Shown here piece after piece: positions 36,997 through 49,640 of a stretch of 64,000 nt of DNA. The DNA is from Chlorokybus atmophyticus. Lineage: Eukaryota; Streptophyta; Chlorokybophyceae; Chlorokybales; Chlorokybaceae. Where the stretch lies: NCBI GenBank assembly GCA_009103225.1, contig RHPI01002699.1:251517-315516 (forward strand). The letters run 5' to 3'. A program made the translations under genes and the position numbers. The notes beneath the pieces are model-generated. The model had not been told where the DNA came from. It ran no database searches and was given only the letters and a program-made list of their open reading frames with translations. The stretch's first letter is position 1, and each line of letters opens with the position of its first letter.

Positions 36997-37962
36997 GACG
37001 ACTACGAGCAATGCACTGCGATGGAAGCACCCAGTTGAAACCCTAATTGCTCCAAGCCCTAGATCGCATGGCTCAGGTTGGTAGTATGTAAAGCCGTCGA
37101 TTCTTCAACGAGGATCGCTCAACTTCGAACCAATTCGGGTTAAGAAGCTCTGGTCTTGGGCTGGTTCGTACGATCTGGCTTGATGGCGGCTGACGTGCCA
37201 ATAACGTTACGGGCTGGCACGTGGCACTGCCCGTTATAACGTTTTGACGATGGGCGTTACAGGTTTCAACGTTCAACCTGCGGCAACGGCAGAGCGGCGG
37301 TGTCCTTGGTGGGGTTAGGGTTGGGCGGCGGCGGCGGGGTTTGCGGGCGGGGGGATGGTTGAGCTGAGCGAGATTTAGAGAGGCGTTGGAGCAGGGGCGA
37401 TGAGTTCTACCAGATCAGGCAGCTTTGTTTGCTGGAGGAGTGTGCTCTCTGCTGCGCAATCTGTGCCGCTTTTGCTTGCTTTGGTGCATTAGGGTTTTGG
37501 TGAGTCACATGCATGAGCAAGAGCTGATAGGTACTATACTAGATCAAGTTGTTATCTCTTTCAACGCCAATGAACATGCAGACAAAACGTGGAACAACTG
37601 TTAGTCTTGATAGTAGTTTTGCAACAAGCATTGGTTAAAGTGGACCACTGCACACCTGATAACTGCCGCACACATGTGTAATGTTCAATGCTGAGCATGT
37701 CAAGCATGAAACGCTGCATTGGGTTGGATGCAGTAGTTCTCCAACTATCACTCACAACACACACCGACACCGATTTCAACACACACGCACAGTTACATGC
37801 GTGCTCTTACACTTGCACGCACAAGTTCACACGCATACGTGCACACCCACACAAACGCAGGCGCACACTCTCACACACACTTTTCCCCTCACGCAGGCTT
37901 GCTGCAGGGCAGGCATTGATTGATGCTTCCTCCTCAACATAGCTCCACATGCAACCCGCACA
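36997..37962. promoter_or_regulatory. Divergent promoter region, RAF2-like / ORP gene
   Basis: Shared upstream region of two divergent genes. It contains the telo-box AAACCCTAA at 37038-37046, a G-box CACGTG at 37218-37223 and three AACGTT palindromes at 37203, 37238 and 37268. A GTTAGGGTT run lies near 37314. The plus-strand gene probably has a 5' UTR intron ending at the CACGCAG near 37898. Confidence 0.5.
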
Positions 37963-40900
37963 ATGAACAACAATAATATCACCACCACCAACAGCAGCGG
38001 CAGCAATGGCGTCCCGCCCTCTTCATCATTTAGCAGAAAAAATATGAAGTCCGGTAAGGGCAAGCATTGCCGGTGTCACACATGGGACGGAGGCATCGTG
38101 GAGGCGTTTGCAATGGACAGCAACGGCAACAGCCACAGTGGCAGCGGCAGCGCCACACCGGACTCGGCGGGCAAAATAGGGGACAAAGTTGTTGTTCCGT
38201 CACCACCAAGCAGCTTTGTCACGAGTACGTACTGTTCTTGTGAAATTACTACAACATGCGCACATGCACACATGTAAGCACGCACATGCGCCCTCTAGTG
38301 CATGCACACGCACATGCATGCCCATGCACACTCTCACCTACAAGTGCACGCTCGTACTCAAGAGCTCTTCATCCGCACGCATGCACGCACATAGCAATAC
38401 CAGTTAATGCGAGAATGGCATGCATTTACTGCCGGTGCCACTTGTAAATGCTTCCGGCTGTTGTTTGCTATTATCAGTGCCAACAATCTTGTCATATTGG
38501 GTCACACATTTTATATCAGTCACACTCTTGCGTGCAGGAAGCGCATTGGCGATGCTGCGGCCCTTTCACCGCGCCCACTCATCCTTACCATCTTCCGCGG
38601 GTCCCTCGTCTCCCAACAGCACCAATCCCACCCGCAAACGAGACAACATCAACATCAACATCAAGATCTCCTCCACAGTCAGCAGGCCAGTAGCACGTTC
38701 ATCCTCAACATCTCTCCCTTCCTCGCCCACTCATGAACACGCCCCTGAGCTCCCTGAACACCTCGCGTACAAGCAGGGAGACCTCGAGATGTATAAGTCA
38801 ATCCTGCGGGGCTGGCAAAAAGTCCAGGCAAGCATGAGATGGACACTAGCACTATCACAATTGCCTTTTGTGTGCCTTTTGTGACATAGCACATGTGCAA
38901 AGGTATGATGTTGTGTGGTGTTGTATATGGTAAGGTGTGGTGTGGTATGCTTTGATATGGGAGATATGGGAGAGATGTGGTTTGGGGTATTATGGTGTGG
39001 TGTGGTGTGGTGTGGTGTGGTGTGCTGTGTGTGCGCGCGCGTGCGTGTGTGCGCGTCATAGTGCAGTAAATAGAAGATCATGTTGCTAGGTGTCTTGTGT
39101 GTCGGTGAAGTCGATGTGACACATGCATGCATGCATGCACGCGCCCACTCCAACTCCCACTCCCACTCTTGCTTCCACGCACACATAGCATCTGCTCCTC
39201 TCACCAGGTGATGTTGATCCACGGTGTGGTATTCGTTGGCAAGAAGAGCAAAGCCTCGCACAGCGGCAAGCGTCACCGCGTGGACCTTCCCTGCGCGGCC
39301 GTGAGCGCGGGCGACAGCGGGCGCACGCTCGCCGTAGACGACGGACGGCGGGTGTACCACCTCCGCGCCCACTCGCGCGCGTGCCGCGATGAGTGGATGG
39401 CCGCACTCCTCGCATCGAAGAAGTATTATGAAGACCTCACGCGGCTCGGGTATGCGCAGCCGGGGAGTGGTAGCGGACAAAACAACAACGCCATGTTGTG
39501 CTCCTCATCGTCGATGACATCGTCGATGCAACCGCCGCTGCGCCAGGGCTCGGATCTCAATGTAGGTTCAGAAGTCAATGTGTTGTGCACTCTTTCTGCG
39601 TTCTGTGTGCGTGTGCGTGTGCGTGCCCAAAATGAAGCCACATGCAGACGGTGTTCTATGATGCCCTTGGTGAGCTGGAGGACCCTCTGCCTACCCCTCT
39701 GCCCGATGACGACGAACTCGCGCGGTCGACCAGCATTCGGCGGCAGTTGCTCACAACCGAACTCCAACAACTTCAGGTTTGTGACGATTGCAACCCACCT
39801 GCACGCACACATGCACACGTGTGCACATCAACTAGGACACGCGCACATGCACACAAGCACGCGCACTTGCGTTGTTGTGAGCGGAATCTGCTGGTGATTG
39901 TCACCATTGCCAACAGGAGAGGTTGGCAGCGCTGGAGCCCTCTGTGGCAACACTCGTAGACCTGCATACCGGTGTTGATGGCACGAGGGGAAAGGGAGTG
40001 AGGACGAACATCAGGGAGATTGTGGCCCTCGCGCTCAACGTAATACACACGGAGGACGCCGCTGTCGCCGCTCGCATTGCTGCGCGAGATGCTACCATCG
40101 CCAAAGCACGAACCACCATCGCAAACTTACAGGTAAAGGGTGTGTGCGTGTGTGCTTGCACGTGCGCGTGCGCCTCTGTGTGCGCATTGCGCAGATGCAT
40201 AGGCTCAACAATGCACGCGTGCGTGTGTGCATGTGCACGCGCATGCGCTTGTGTGTAATTAATGCAGTCATAGTGCATGAAAGTGCATGTTCTTGCGTTT
40301 GCGTCCATGTGTGTGTTTCTTGTTCTTATGGGTGTTTACAATCTCTCCCGCAGAGAAACCAAAGTGCTGCGGCGGCTGATTTGGCTGCGGTGGTGACCGC
40401 GGCGCAAATATCGCCCACACCGCACGGGATGTCGCGGCAAGCGAGCGTAGATATCCGCGCTGTGTTGGAGGGCCTCTCTGCTCCTTCCGTTGATGGCGAT
40501 TGCGCTGTGCCAATATCACCACCCCTGCCGTCGGCGATATTGACAGCCCTCCCGATGACACGCACACGCCTACCTGAGCTGCGAGGCGAGCAGCCGCGGC
40601 CCAGCATATGGGCCATCATCAAAGACAATATTGGCAAAGATTGGTCCAGGATCACCTTCCCAGTCTCATACAATGAACCTCTCTCATGTATGCAAAAGGC
40701 AGACACAGGAGCACACGCAGACAAACACGCACATATACACACGCTTGCGCACATATACACACAGCACGCACGCATGTGCGTGTGCATGCGCACTTGCACA
40801 CACTTGTGCATGCATGCGCTTGCGCTCACACGCGCCCAAGCACAAGTGCTTATACACACGTGTGTGGCATCAGCCATAAGACTCTGCTCTTGATCCAACG

Positions 40901-43060
40901 CTGACATTTTGCTTGCGTGTGCTCTGCAGTGTTGCAGAGGGCTGCGGAGGATGTCGAGTACTGCCACCTCCTTGACGAGGCCGCAAGCCCTGCCTGCACG
41001 GACCCGCACGAGCGCATCATGCGCGTGGCCGCCTTTGCCGTCTCTTTCTACTCCAGCAACGACAACCGCCTCAACAAACCATGTACGTGCGTGACGAGTA
41101 CGTTATCACAGTATCTCTCAGGCCTCTTACCAATGATGTTGTGTTTGGCTTGCAGTCAACCCAATCCTTGGTGAGACATACAGCCTCAAAGCCGGGTCCC
41201 TACGCTTTATCGCAGAGCAGGTGAGAGCCTTGATGTTTGCAAGCATGTGTGTATATATGTGTGCGCACATGCACACACTACATGCACACACATGCGCACA
41301 CCTGCAAAAATGCACTCAGATAGTCGTGTTTGCCCATTCATCCAATGACCAGGTATTTGGGTAGCGCGTACATGCATATGTGCACGTGCATAAACAGTAG
41401 CACATGCACGCACACAAATGCATGTGCACATTACACAAACGAGAACCACCTCAACATCCTGTGTGAAGGTGTCGCATCATCCACCGGTGTCAGCAGCCCA
41501 CGCAAGTGGGAAGGGTTGGACGTACACCAGCACGGTGTGGGTGAAGAACGCCTTCTGGGGCAAGAGTCTGGAGCTCATCCCCAAAGGCACCTGCCGCGTG
41601 CATCTCGAGGCGTGGGGGGAGCACTACACTTGGCAGAAGGTGTGTGTATGTGCATGTGTTAGTGTCTGTGATGTATCACTGTGGGTGTGTTGTGTATCTG
41701 ACTAGGTTGAGATACTGCGCAGGTCACGTCGTGTGTGCATAATATAGTTATGGGCACCATGTGGCTCGAGCATTATGGCGAGATGCTTGTGACCAACCAC
41801 GAGACGGGCGACAAGTGCATCATGAAGGTATGTGCACGCATGCGCACGCACACATATGTGTGTGTTTAATAGTGCGTGAAGGTCTCATTGATGGGTGGCA
41901 AGGAGTCCACATCTGAGATGTGGTGCGTGTGTCACACGCAGTTGCACAAAGCGGGCTTCTCTGGCGGCAAGCTCGCCCGCGTAACTGGTACGGTCCTCCC
42001 CGGCCGCAACGGTGCGATCGCGCGCAGGATGACCGGTCGCTGGGACGACGTCATTGACGTCATTGACATCTGCGACCCGACCACATCGACAGCATCATCA
42101 ACCACGAGCACTCTCTGGAGGCGAGCCCCACCGCCAGAGTGCCCCCGCGCGCGCAAGAACCGCATGACGCAGTACTCTGTCGGGCTCAATGCACCCGTTA
42201 AACCCGACGATCCAAATACACACCCACCGCCTGCACCAACTGACTGTCGATATCGGCCCGACCTCAGGTACGCTTCTCAAGTTTTATGCATGCATCTCAT
42301 ACCAACAGCTCACACTAGTCAACCAACAAGTGCAGTAGTGGTGCTGTCACTGCTGCTGTCTGAGTGTGTGCGCTGATATACTGCATGATGTTCATGTTCC
42401 ATGCATGGATTAATCACCGTCATAGCACTTCAGCACATACACAGTAGAACAACTGCGGTAAGACTCTCACCATCGCAACGCTGCGCTGCGCTGCGCACTC
42501 TGTCAGACGGGGTTTCGGTAGCATACTATTTGTTTCTGCTTTGAAGCTGTAGATGTTGGGTTACCAATGGCAGTCTCGTCAAGCACAACAACAAGATAAT
42601 CAAGTCTACAGCAGCAGCAAACGATGTGCAGGAGCCAAGTCTGTGACTGACTGCTGATTGCCACCTTTATTAAACAGCAGATGACTGGCAAATTGTGACT
42701 CGAGTCCTGCCACCACGTGCATGTACCCGAGTCACAGTCTGGCCGCATTTGTTGCATACGGGTACACATACCGAAACCTTTGTGCTCAGGGCGCTGGATG
42801 ACGGCAATTATGAGAGGGCCACGAGGGAGAAGGCGCGTGTGGAGGACAAGCAGCGCACCGCGCGCAAGTCCAGAGACAAAGAGAGGGAGAAAGGAGGAGC
42901 AGGTGGAGAGTGTAACCACAGCTCATACAAGCCTCATTGGTTCGCGCGTGGCAGCAGCGAGGCCGGTGGAGATGGCGATTGGGTCTACGCTGGCGGCTAT
43001 TGGGAGGCCCTTGAGAGTCCTGAGGGGTTCGCTGGCATGGACCTGCCGGACTTGTACTGA
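37963..43060 (+). CDS. PH-domain oxysterol-binding-protein-related protein (ORP), copy 1
   Basis: Lipid-transfer protein of membrane contact sites, about 891 aa. Exons: 37963-38224, 38538-38827, 39208-39561, 39648-39776, 39917-40132, 40354-40687, 40930-41082, 41156-41220, 41468-41639, 41723-41827, 41942-42267 and 42790-43060. A disordered N-terminus precedes a PH domain (VMLIHGVVFVGKKSK to DEWMAALLASKKYY), then a coiled-coil-like stretch. The sterol/PI4P-binding ORD starts at PSIWAIIKDNIGKDW and has NKPFNPILGETYSL, the family signature EQVSHHPPVSA, GTMWLEHYG and a charged C-terminus. The PH domain joins across a GC-AG intron (CAG|GCAAGC at 38828). No FFAT motif is obvious. A paralogue lies tail-to-tail downstream. 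Confidence 0.92.
38990..39025 (+). repeat. (TGTGG)n minisatellite in an ORP intron
   Basis: About six GGTGT units sit in the intron between exons 38538-38827 and 39208-39561, with a looser TATGG-like prelude upstream. Confidence 0.7.
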
Positions 43061-43994
43061 AAGCTTATGTTGTGTTTACAACCACATAATATCCGTGTTG
43101 CCCCTGTACGGCAGCCGGTGGTTATGTTGTATCTTGTGTAATTTGTGCTGTGTAGTGCGTAGTGCATCATTGGACCTCTGTGTAGAGAGATGTGTGGCAC
43201 AGCCACACATATGTAACGTAGTGGAATAGTTTAGATTCAGGCTCCAAGGATCACGACTTGTAGTTACACAACTTGTAACGGACTTGGACGTCTGCCAGGC
43301 ACCCAATCATTCGTGATAGCACAACACAGGTGATTCACCGCTTATGCTGCTAACCCTTCATTTGTGTGAAGGTAAGTCATCAGCATGACAGAAATGTTGG
43401 CGCAAACAGTTGCCTTGATGATGATGCAGCTCAAGTGGGCGCACAGAGTGTAGTGAGTATAGACACGAGGTATGCTAGCCTGGTGGTGGTTTTGCTGTTG
43501 CGTGTCCATGTGATCTTATGTGCTGCCTGTTGCATGGTATGTCATCGAGCAGAGTGAGTATGCATGTCTAACAGCACCACGCTTATGCTGTACACAGCGT
43601 GCATGGCATATCCCTCATTCCATACTTTGTACACATTGTACAGTGCTAGCCTTTGGTTGCCAAAACCCAAACACATGTACGCAACCTCTCACCAAAGCCA
43701 ACACAGTACTTGCAAACTAGGGAGACTAGCCTAGTGACTGTTAAATGGTTGGTGCCGTTGTGATAGGATTGGACACGCAGGCTGTGCTTGCGTTTCTGCG
43801 TGCCTAATGAAAGTGAGAGAGGGCAGTTTGACCAACTGTACTGTCTATTGCAGAACATTGCTGCCTTCCATCACTTCTGCGGTTGAAACTCCCATCTCAA
43901 TCACTTGCTGCAACCAAAACACTTCCAATTGCAAGGTACTGACATCCACATCGCCAATTGCACTCTGATCCCAATGGGTCAGCACTGATGTCAG
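43061..43994. other. Convergent spacer between the two ORP genes
   Basis: 3' ends of both genes. TGTAAC occurs near 43213 and 43266 and could act as a polyadenylation signal of the plus-strand gene. I see no gene. Confidence 0.5.
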
Positions 43995-46900
43995 TTAAAA
44001 CAAGTTTGGGTCCGTCAACCCCTTGAACCCTTCCCTCTTCGCCTCGAAGTACCCGCCTTGATAGGTCCATTCACCCGTGCGCTCGTCAATGGCAAACCAC
44101 CTCGGCGCCACCTGATTGAACGTGCACAGCAATATGTGCAAGCATCAGCCCCACAAGCACATGCACTAGCGAGAGGGCACACAGATGGTATACGCGCGCA
44201 CACACAAATGCATGCTCATGCACATATGTACCCGCACGCCACACACATGCACGGATGCTCACACGCTCGCACGCAAACATAAGCAACAACATAAGCAACA
44301 GCGCATCCATACTGCAACTTACAGATTGTCCGCTGCGAGCGCGAGCCCGCTGTTTCTCCTCCAACCTCCTTTTCTCCGTTTCCCCTTTAGCGTAGTCCCC
44401 GTTGTCAAGCGCGCGCATGTCGGGCCGGTGCCTCGAGTCCGTCGAAGCAACGGACTCATCCTCTGCGAAAGACAGGTGAATCTGGTTGGTGGTTACGACA
44501 CACACACACACACATGCGCACATCGGCATATTCACATGCACACGCGCTTACGCACACGCACGGATGCAGACGCACATGCATGCGCGCACGCGCACACAAT
44601 TTGGACACATGTGTTGTGCACAGCATTATGGTAATCTACCTGTGTTGAGTGAGATGGAGAACTGAGTCATGCGGTGTGAGCGCGCGCGCGGACACTCGGG
44701 ATCAGGAGCCTTCTTCCAGACTGGCAACTCTGCTCCATCCTAAAGGAAGAGCCAACGAGACAACAGCAACGCGTGTTGAAGTGATAACAATGCCTTGCAA
44801 AGTCGCAACAATGTAACTTTGAGTTAAGGCTATGAAACTTTGCTGAGTTGTACTAGGCGTGCGTGTGCGTGTGCGTGTGTGTACTGATTACTGAATGCGG
44901 TTCACATTGCATGCGACCGGGTACTAGCAAAACCCCTCTCAACACACTTCTCATACGAGCCACAAACAAGATATCCATGTCCCACACCTGTGCAATCTCG
45001 TGCAGCTCGTCGTTCCACCTTCCCGCAATCTCCCGCGCGACGTGGCCAGCGGCGTCCGTCACGCTGCCCGTCACGCGAGCGAACTTGTCGCTGGAGGGGG
45101 GGCCTTTGTGCAGGGACACCCGCGCCACGTGACCGTCATCTGGCAGGAACGGACAGGTCACTCAGTTGATGTTGGTTGAATGAGCATGCAAGGGACTGGG
45201 CAAGTGACGAGCACGCGCGCAAACGCACACGCGTGTGTGCATGCGTGCGCGTGTGTCTGTGAGCGCCTGCAAGGGCGTGTTGGTGTACACATGCGTGTAC
45301 ATATACCACGCATACGAACACATACCACGCACATGCACACTCACACATGTGTTAGCATGTGTGCGCGCACGCGCTCGCGTGTGTTGGTGATCGGGTACGC
45401 GCACGCATTGCTGTTGACTACGGACTCAGCAGAGCAATCTGCCAACGTAACTAATACATCAACGCACCAACATCACACAATGGTAACCACCCAGCCGTGT
45501 GTCGAGCAAAACAACACGACAAATACATACATGGACAAGAGTAGAACTCCTCAGGTGGCTTTGTAATTGACAGTCAGGGCAAGTCCAATAAATAACCCAA
45601 CAGAAGAGTTGTTATTCTCATAGTCTTGCCTTGATCAGCGCCCTTGATGACGACGTTGCCGTAATGCTGCAGCCACATGGTGCCCACAACCACGTTGTGT
45701 ATGCAGCTGATGGCCTTTTCCCACCGATACCGCGCCCAACGCACACCATCATCATCATGGCCATCAACGCCATTCCCATTTACGTCAGCTCGATATCCGT
45801 GCCGACGTAGCGATACACGCACGGCTCCGACAGGCGACACCTTCATGTATGACATATATATATATATATATATACAAGTTCATGTACAGTACACTGAGCG
45901 GATAGAAGGATACCCAGTGTGATGACAGTATGCTTGCAAGTTGAATAGCATGAAGTGGCAAAGTGAATGCAAGCAGGGCAGTGTGGTGTTACTGTGTCTC
46001 GACCTCAAGGCTTTGGCCCCAAAAGGCTGTCTTGAAGCCGATTGTCGTGTCCCAAGTCCAGAAATCGGTCTCGCAGTGCGCCGCTGCTATTGGCGGATGA
46101 TGACTCACCTAATGTTGATTGGTTATGCTTGTCAGTATGAGTATATTGAAAACACATGCATGTCTAAAACTAAAACAGAGGTGATGAACACTGTAAAGTA
46201 AAATGTACCTGCTCGGCTATGAAGCGCAGACCTCTTTCGGGCTCTTCAAACTCATAAGTCTCACCAAGCAGCGGATTGAACCTGAGATTAATACATGAGA
46301 CTCAATGAGCCAAAAGCTTGGGACTTGACATGTTGCCATCAAAGCATGCAATGCTTATTGGTGATGTCTTACGGCTTTTCTAGCCTCTGCTCCATGGAAG
46401 AGTAAAACGACACCGAGAATGCCGCCAGCAGAAGCAACCGCCTGTCAAATGCACATACAAGTGTCAGCACACATACACACGTGTGCACGCAACACCTTGT
46501 ACAATTCAGCTGTGTGAGGACAACATCCTCACCGTGATGGATCGCTCTCATGCGCAGCTTCATCCAACAGGTACGCATACTCGAGGTCCTCCATATTGCG
46601 TTGCAGAAGCGACAGCGGCTCATGAAAGCTACATACAACACAACAAACATTTCTTACCCAAAACCCGACATAACACTTCACACACACAAGTCCACACCTA
46701 ATAGGAAGGGAGATTTTCCACAAGTCCTTGCCGAGGTTGTCCTTAAGTATGCTCCACACCGTCCCGCGAGGCCGCTTTGCCACATATGGCAGCCTCGCTC
46801 GCCTTTGCTTGAACAACTTTGATATCAACACGCCCTTTGCTAGTGTTGTGTCCGTAGCACATGTTGAGTCCAACGTGTCTTCTGGAGTTGTGTTCACAGT

Positions 46901-49154
46901 GTCTGTGGTGCTGTTGTGTGGTGCATCGTGTTGGACTTGTTGGACTTGGACGTCGAGTTGGCGCTTGAGAGAGGCAATCTCTTGTTGTGCACGCGCCAAT
47001 TCGCCCTCGGACAAGGCCAGTCGGTTGGCCAAAGCAGCCCGCTCCGTCTGGCGAGTACACACCATCATGAGATTATGAGCACGCGCAGGCGCACACAAGC
47101 GCGCGCAAACACACGCCACGCGCGCGCACGTATGCGTGTGCGCTCGTCTGCATGCTCGCACACGCACGCGTACGCACACACACACACACACACACACTAT
47201 GCACATGTCCCACCATTCCGACAGCGATGGAGTGCGCCGCCAGTGCCACCGCCCCCTCCAACGATGCGAAACCCCTCCACGATGACGACGAGGGTGGTGA
47301 GGCGGATGACGACGACGACGATGTGGAGGCTGACGAGAGAGTGCGCTGGAGACGCAGCAGCTCGGACAACGCGTGCGCGTGACGCTGCTGCTGTTGGTGG
47401 TAGTGTTGCTGTTGTTGTGATGTGGTGCTGGTGCTGGTGAATGCGTCGGAAATCTCCTCCTGCCATAAAACAACAGCCACTGCCAGTTGAGTCTGTGTTT
47501 CACAGGACTATACTTTGAGTACATACTGCCATGACTTAGTGCGCTGCACACCTGAACTGTACATGTTCACACAGACTCATCGACCCGTAAACCAAGACGA
47601 AACTCAACTCTCTACTCACCGTGTCGGACGACGCCACACTAAGCACCTCCTCCGCATCATAAAACTGTCCCTCCTCCGTTCCATTCGACAGCGACGCCAC
47701 CAGACCCTTCCCACTAACATTGTTGATGTCAATGTTGTTGATGTCAATACTGTTGTTGGCGACGTCCGGGGAGAGGAGTGCACGAAAGTACGCCTTGTGG
47801 GCGCGGAGGGAGGAGACCCAGGCGTCGCGGAGGGGGCGGGTGGAAGCGCGGAGGTGGATTACATGCCTGCGGCGGGGGGAGAGTTGGTGTGTGGTGTTTT
47901 GTTGGAAAGGTGACTGTGTCAATCATGCAGCACACGCGCGCGCGCACAGACAGGCAGACACAAATATGCACACGTGCGATTGCGCGCGCGCACACAATAT
48001 GTGACAGTATGTGGCGCCGCAGAAGAAGCTTGTGCTGCTCAGATTGTCGCACAGAATAGTGCTGGGCTTGGAACCTATGTTGCGGTATGCTGCAGCCATC
48101 CGCAAATAATGGGTATGTGTCGCACATACCAGTATGTGCAGTAAACAAAACTGAGACATGCAACCATTGCTTACATACGCATGCAAGCACGCAAAGTCAT
48201 GCATACGCGCATGCAAACACACACGCACTCACATACCCACGCATGCACGCACCAACGTGCAAGCAAACTCATGCACACACTCGTGGACACGCACACGCAC
48301 ACATACACACCTTTACATGTGCGCGCACGCGCATGCACAAGCACACAAACCAACTTGTAGGCCTGTGGACATGCATAGTCAAGAGACATACGCACCCACC
48401 TATCGCGTACCTTCCGTCATCGAGGCAGAACCTCCTCGCCCGTTCCTCCCCCTCGTCACCGCACCCGAGCGCAGCGACCTCGCATGTCTGCACGTCCACG
48501 CGATCCGCCCTCCTAGATGACGAGGAGGAGGAGGAGGTGGTGATGTAGAGGACGCCGTTGAGGAGGACGGCGCGGCGGGGACGCCAGGAGACGCGGGGCC
48601 ACGTGCCGCAGCGCTGCATGTGTGTGAGGTGTGAGAGTGTGAGTTGGTTGTGTGCTTGTTGGTGTGAACACAACACAGCTGGTATATTCAACGGTTGGGC
48701 TTTAGCAGTAGTAACTTGATAGCCACCGAGCCATACATACACAAAACAAGCTGCTACTAGCTGTGACTAAGTAGCAGTAGTGGTTGCGTGAACTATACAT
48801 GTGATTGTCAGCGGCAAGCATGCAAGTATGTACAAGAGAAGCCGATGACTTAGTATAAGACGTGTAAGACAGTTGCCATTTGCTACAATATGTGAAAACG
48901 CTGCATTCATCACGTGCTAGCAATGATAAACAGTGATAGTCACTTTGCAGCGTCCTGTCATACATGCTGATGTGCAACATACAGCTTTGATGGTGTGCTA
49001 CCACACTTGCTACAACATCATCACCAACATTACCAAGCAAGTAAGCATAGGAGTACGAGCATGGCACACAAGTCCTAGCAGTTGGCACTCTTGTGTGCTA
49101 TCTGAAAGCTCTCACCTGCTCCAGCTGGCCTTCCTTTTCCACCGGCCGAGCCAT
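43995..49154 (-). CDS. PH-domain oxysterol-binding-protein-related protein (ORP), copy 2
   Basis: Paralogue of the adjacent plus-strand ORP, about 715-726 aa. Exons: 49116-49154, 48411-48613, 47620-47866, 47214-47459, 46698-47047, 46533-46628, 46373-46441, 46209-46281, 46004-46108, 45597 or 45630-45840, 44988-45139, 44640-44739, 44323-44462 and 43995-44111. The PH domain starts almost at the N-terminus (EGQLEQ, then [11 protein letters not shown], then [15 protein letters not shown]). A Gln/Ser-rich linker and a coiled coil ([20 protein letters not shown]) precede the [45 protein letters not shown] and GTMWLQHYG. The exon ending near 45600 has two possible donors, a GC type (AG|GCAAGA) and a GT type. 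The C-terminal [20 protein letters not shown] block parallels copy 1. Confidence 0.9.
45851..45875. repeat. (TA)n microsatellite
   Basis: About eleven TA units next to an exon acceptor, inside an intron of the minus-strand ORP gene. Confidence 0.9.
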
Positions 49155-49640
49155 CATCAACATCGTCGTCAACGACGACAGCAATGACAAGAAAAACGAG
49201 CACAACAACGACAGCTACGACACACCTCAGCTGTCAAGCAGCGCTCTGTACCAGACCAGAGCGGCGGAGCTAACAATAGACTGCACTGCCTAATCTATAC
49301 CGTACAGCTGGTTCCACCGCTCAAAGACCAGCTGTCATTGGTCTCTCGCATCGCCTACTCGTACTGATTCAAGTCAACCTCGTGACCATGTTCCGCCTCC
49401 TCCTCCTTGTCGTCGTCCTCCGCCGCCACCGCCGGCGCAGCATAGGCCGCTGAGCTTGCCCGTTAGGTGACCCGGTGTTGAGTGCCTGGGACTTAGTTCA
49501 CTCCAAGGTACACACAATTGAACTACTAAAGCATGACTGGTGATTCAAGTTTGACGCTTCACTCATGGGTAGAATAAATTAGCTCGTAACTTGCGAGAGG
49601 TGTACTCTGGCGTCAAGTGCTACGTGTCAGCGCCACAGCG
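49155..49640. promoter_or_regulatory. Divergent promoter region, ORP copy 2 / DUF4336 gene
   Basis: 486 bp between two divergent start codons, holding both 5' leaders. I see no obvious TATA box or distinctive motif. Confidence 0.4.

Noticed and set aside
37297-37340. Telomere-like GGTTAGGG sequence as an internal telomere
   Set aside because: Only one or two units, in a G-rich promoter region. Better read as a telo-box-like motif.
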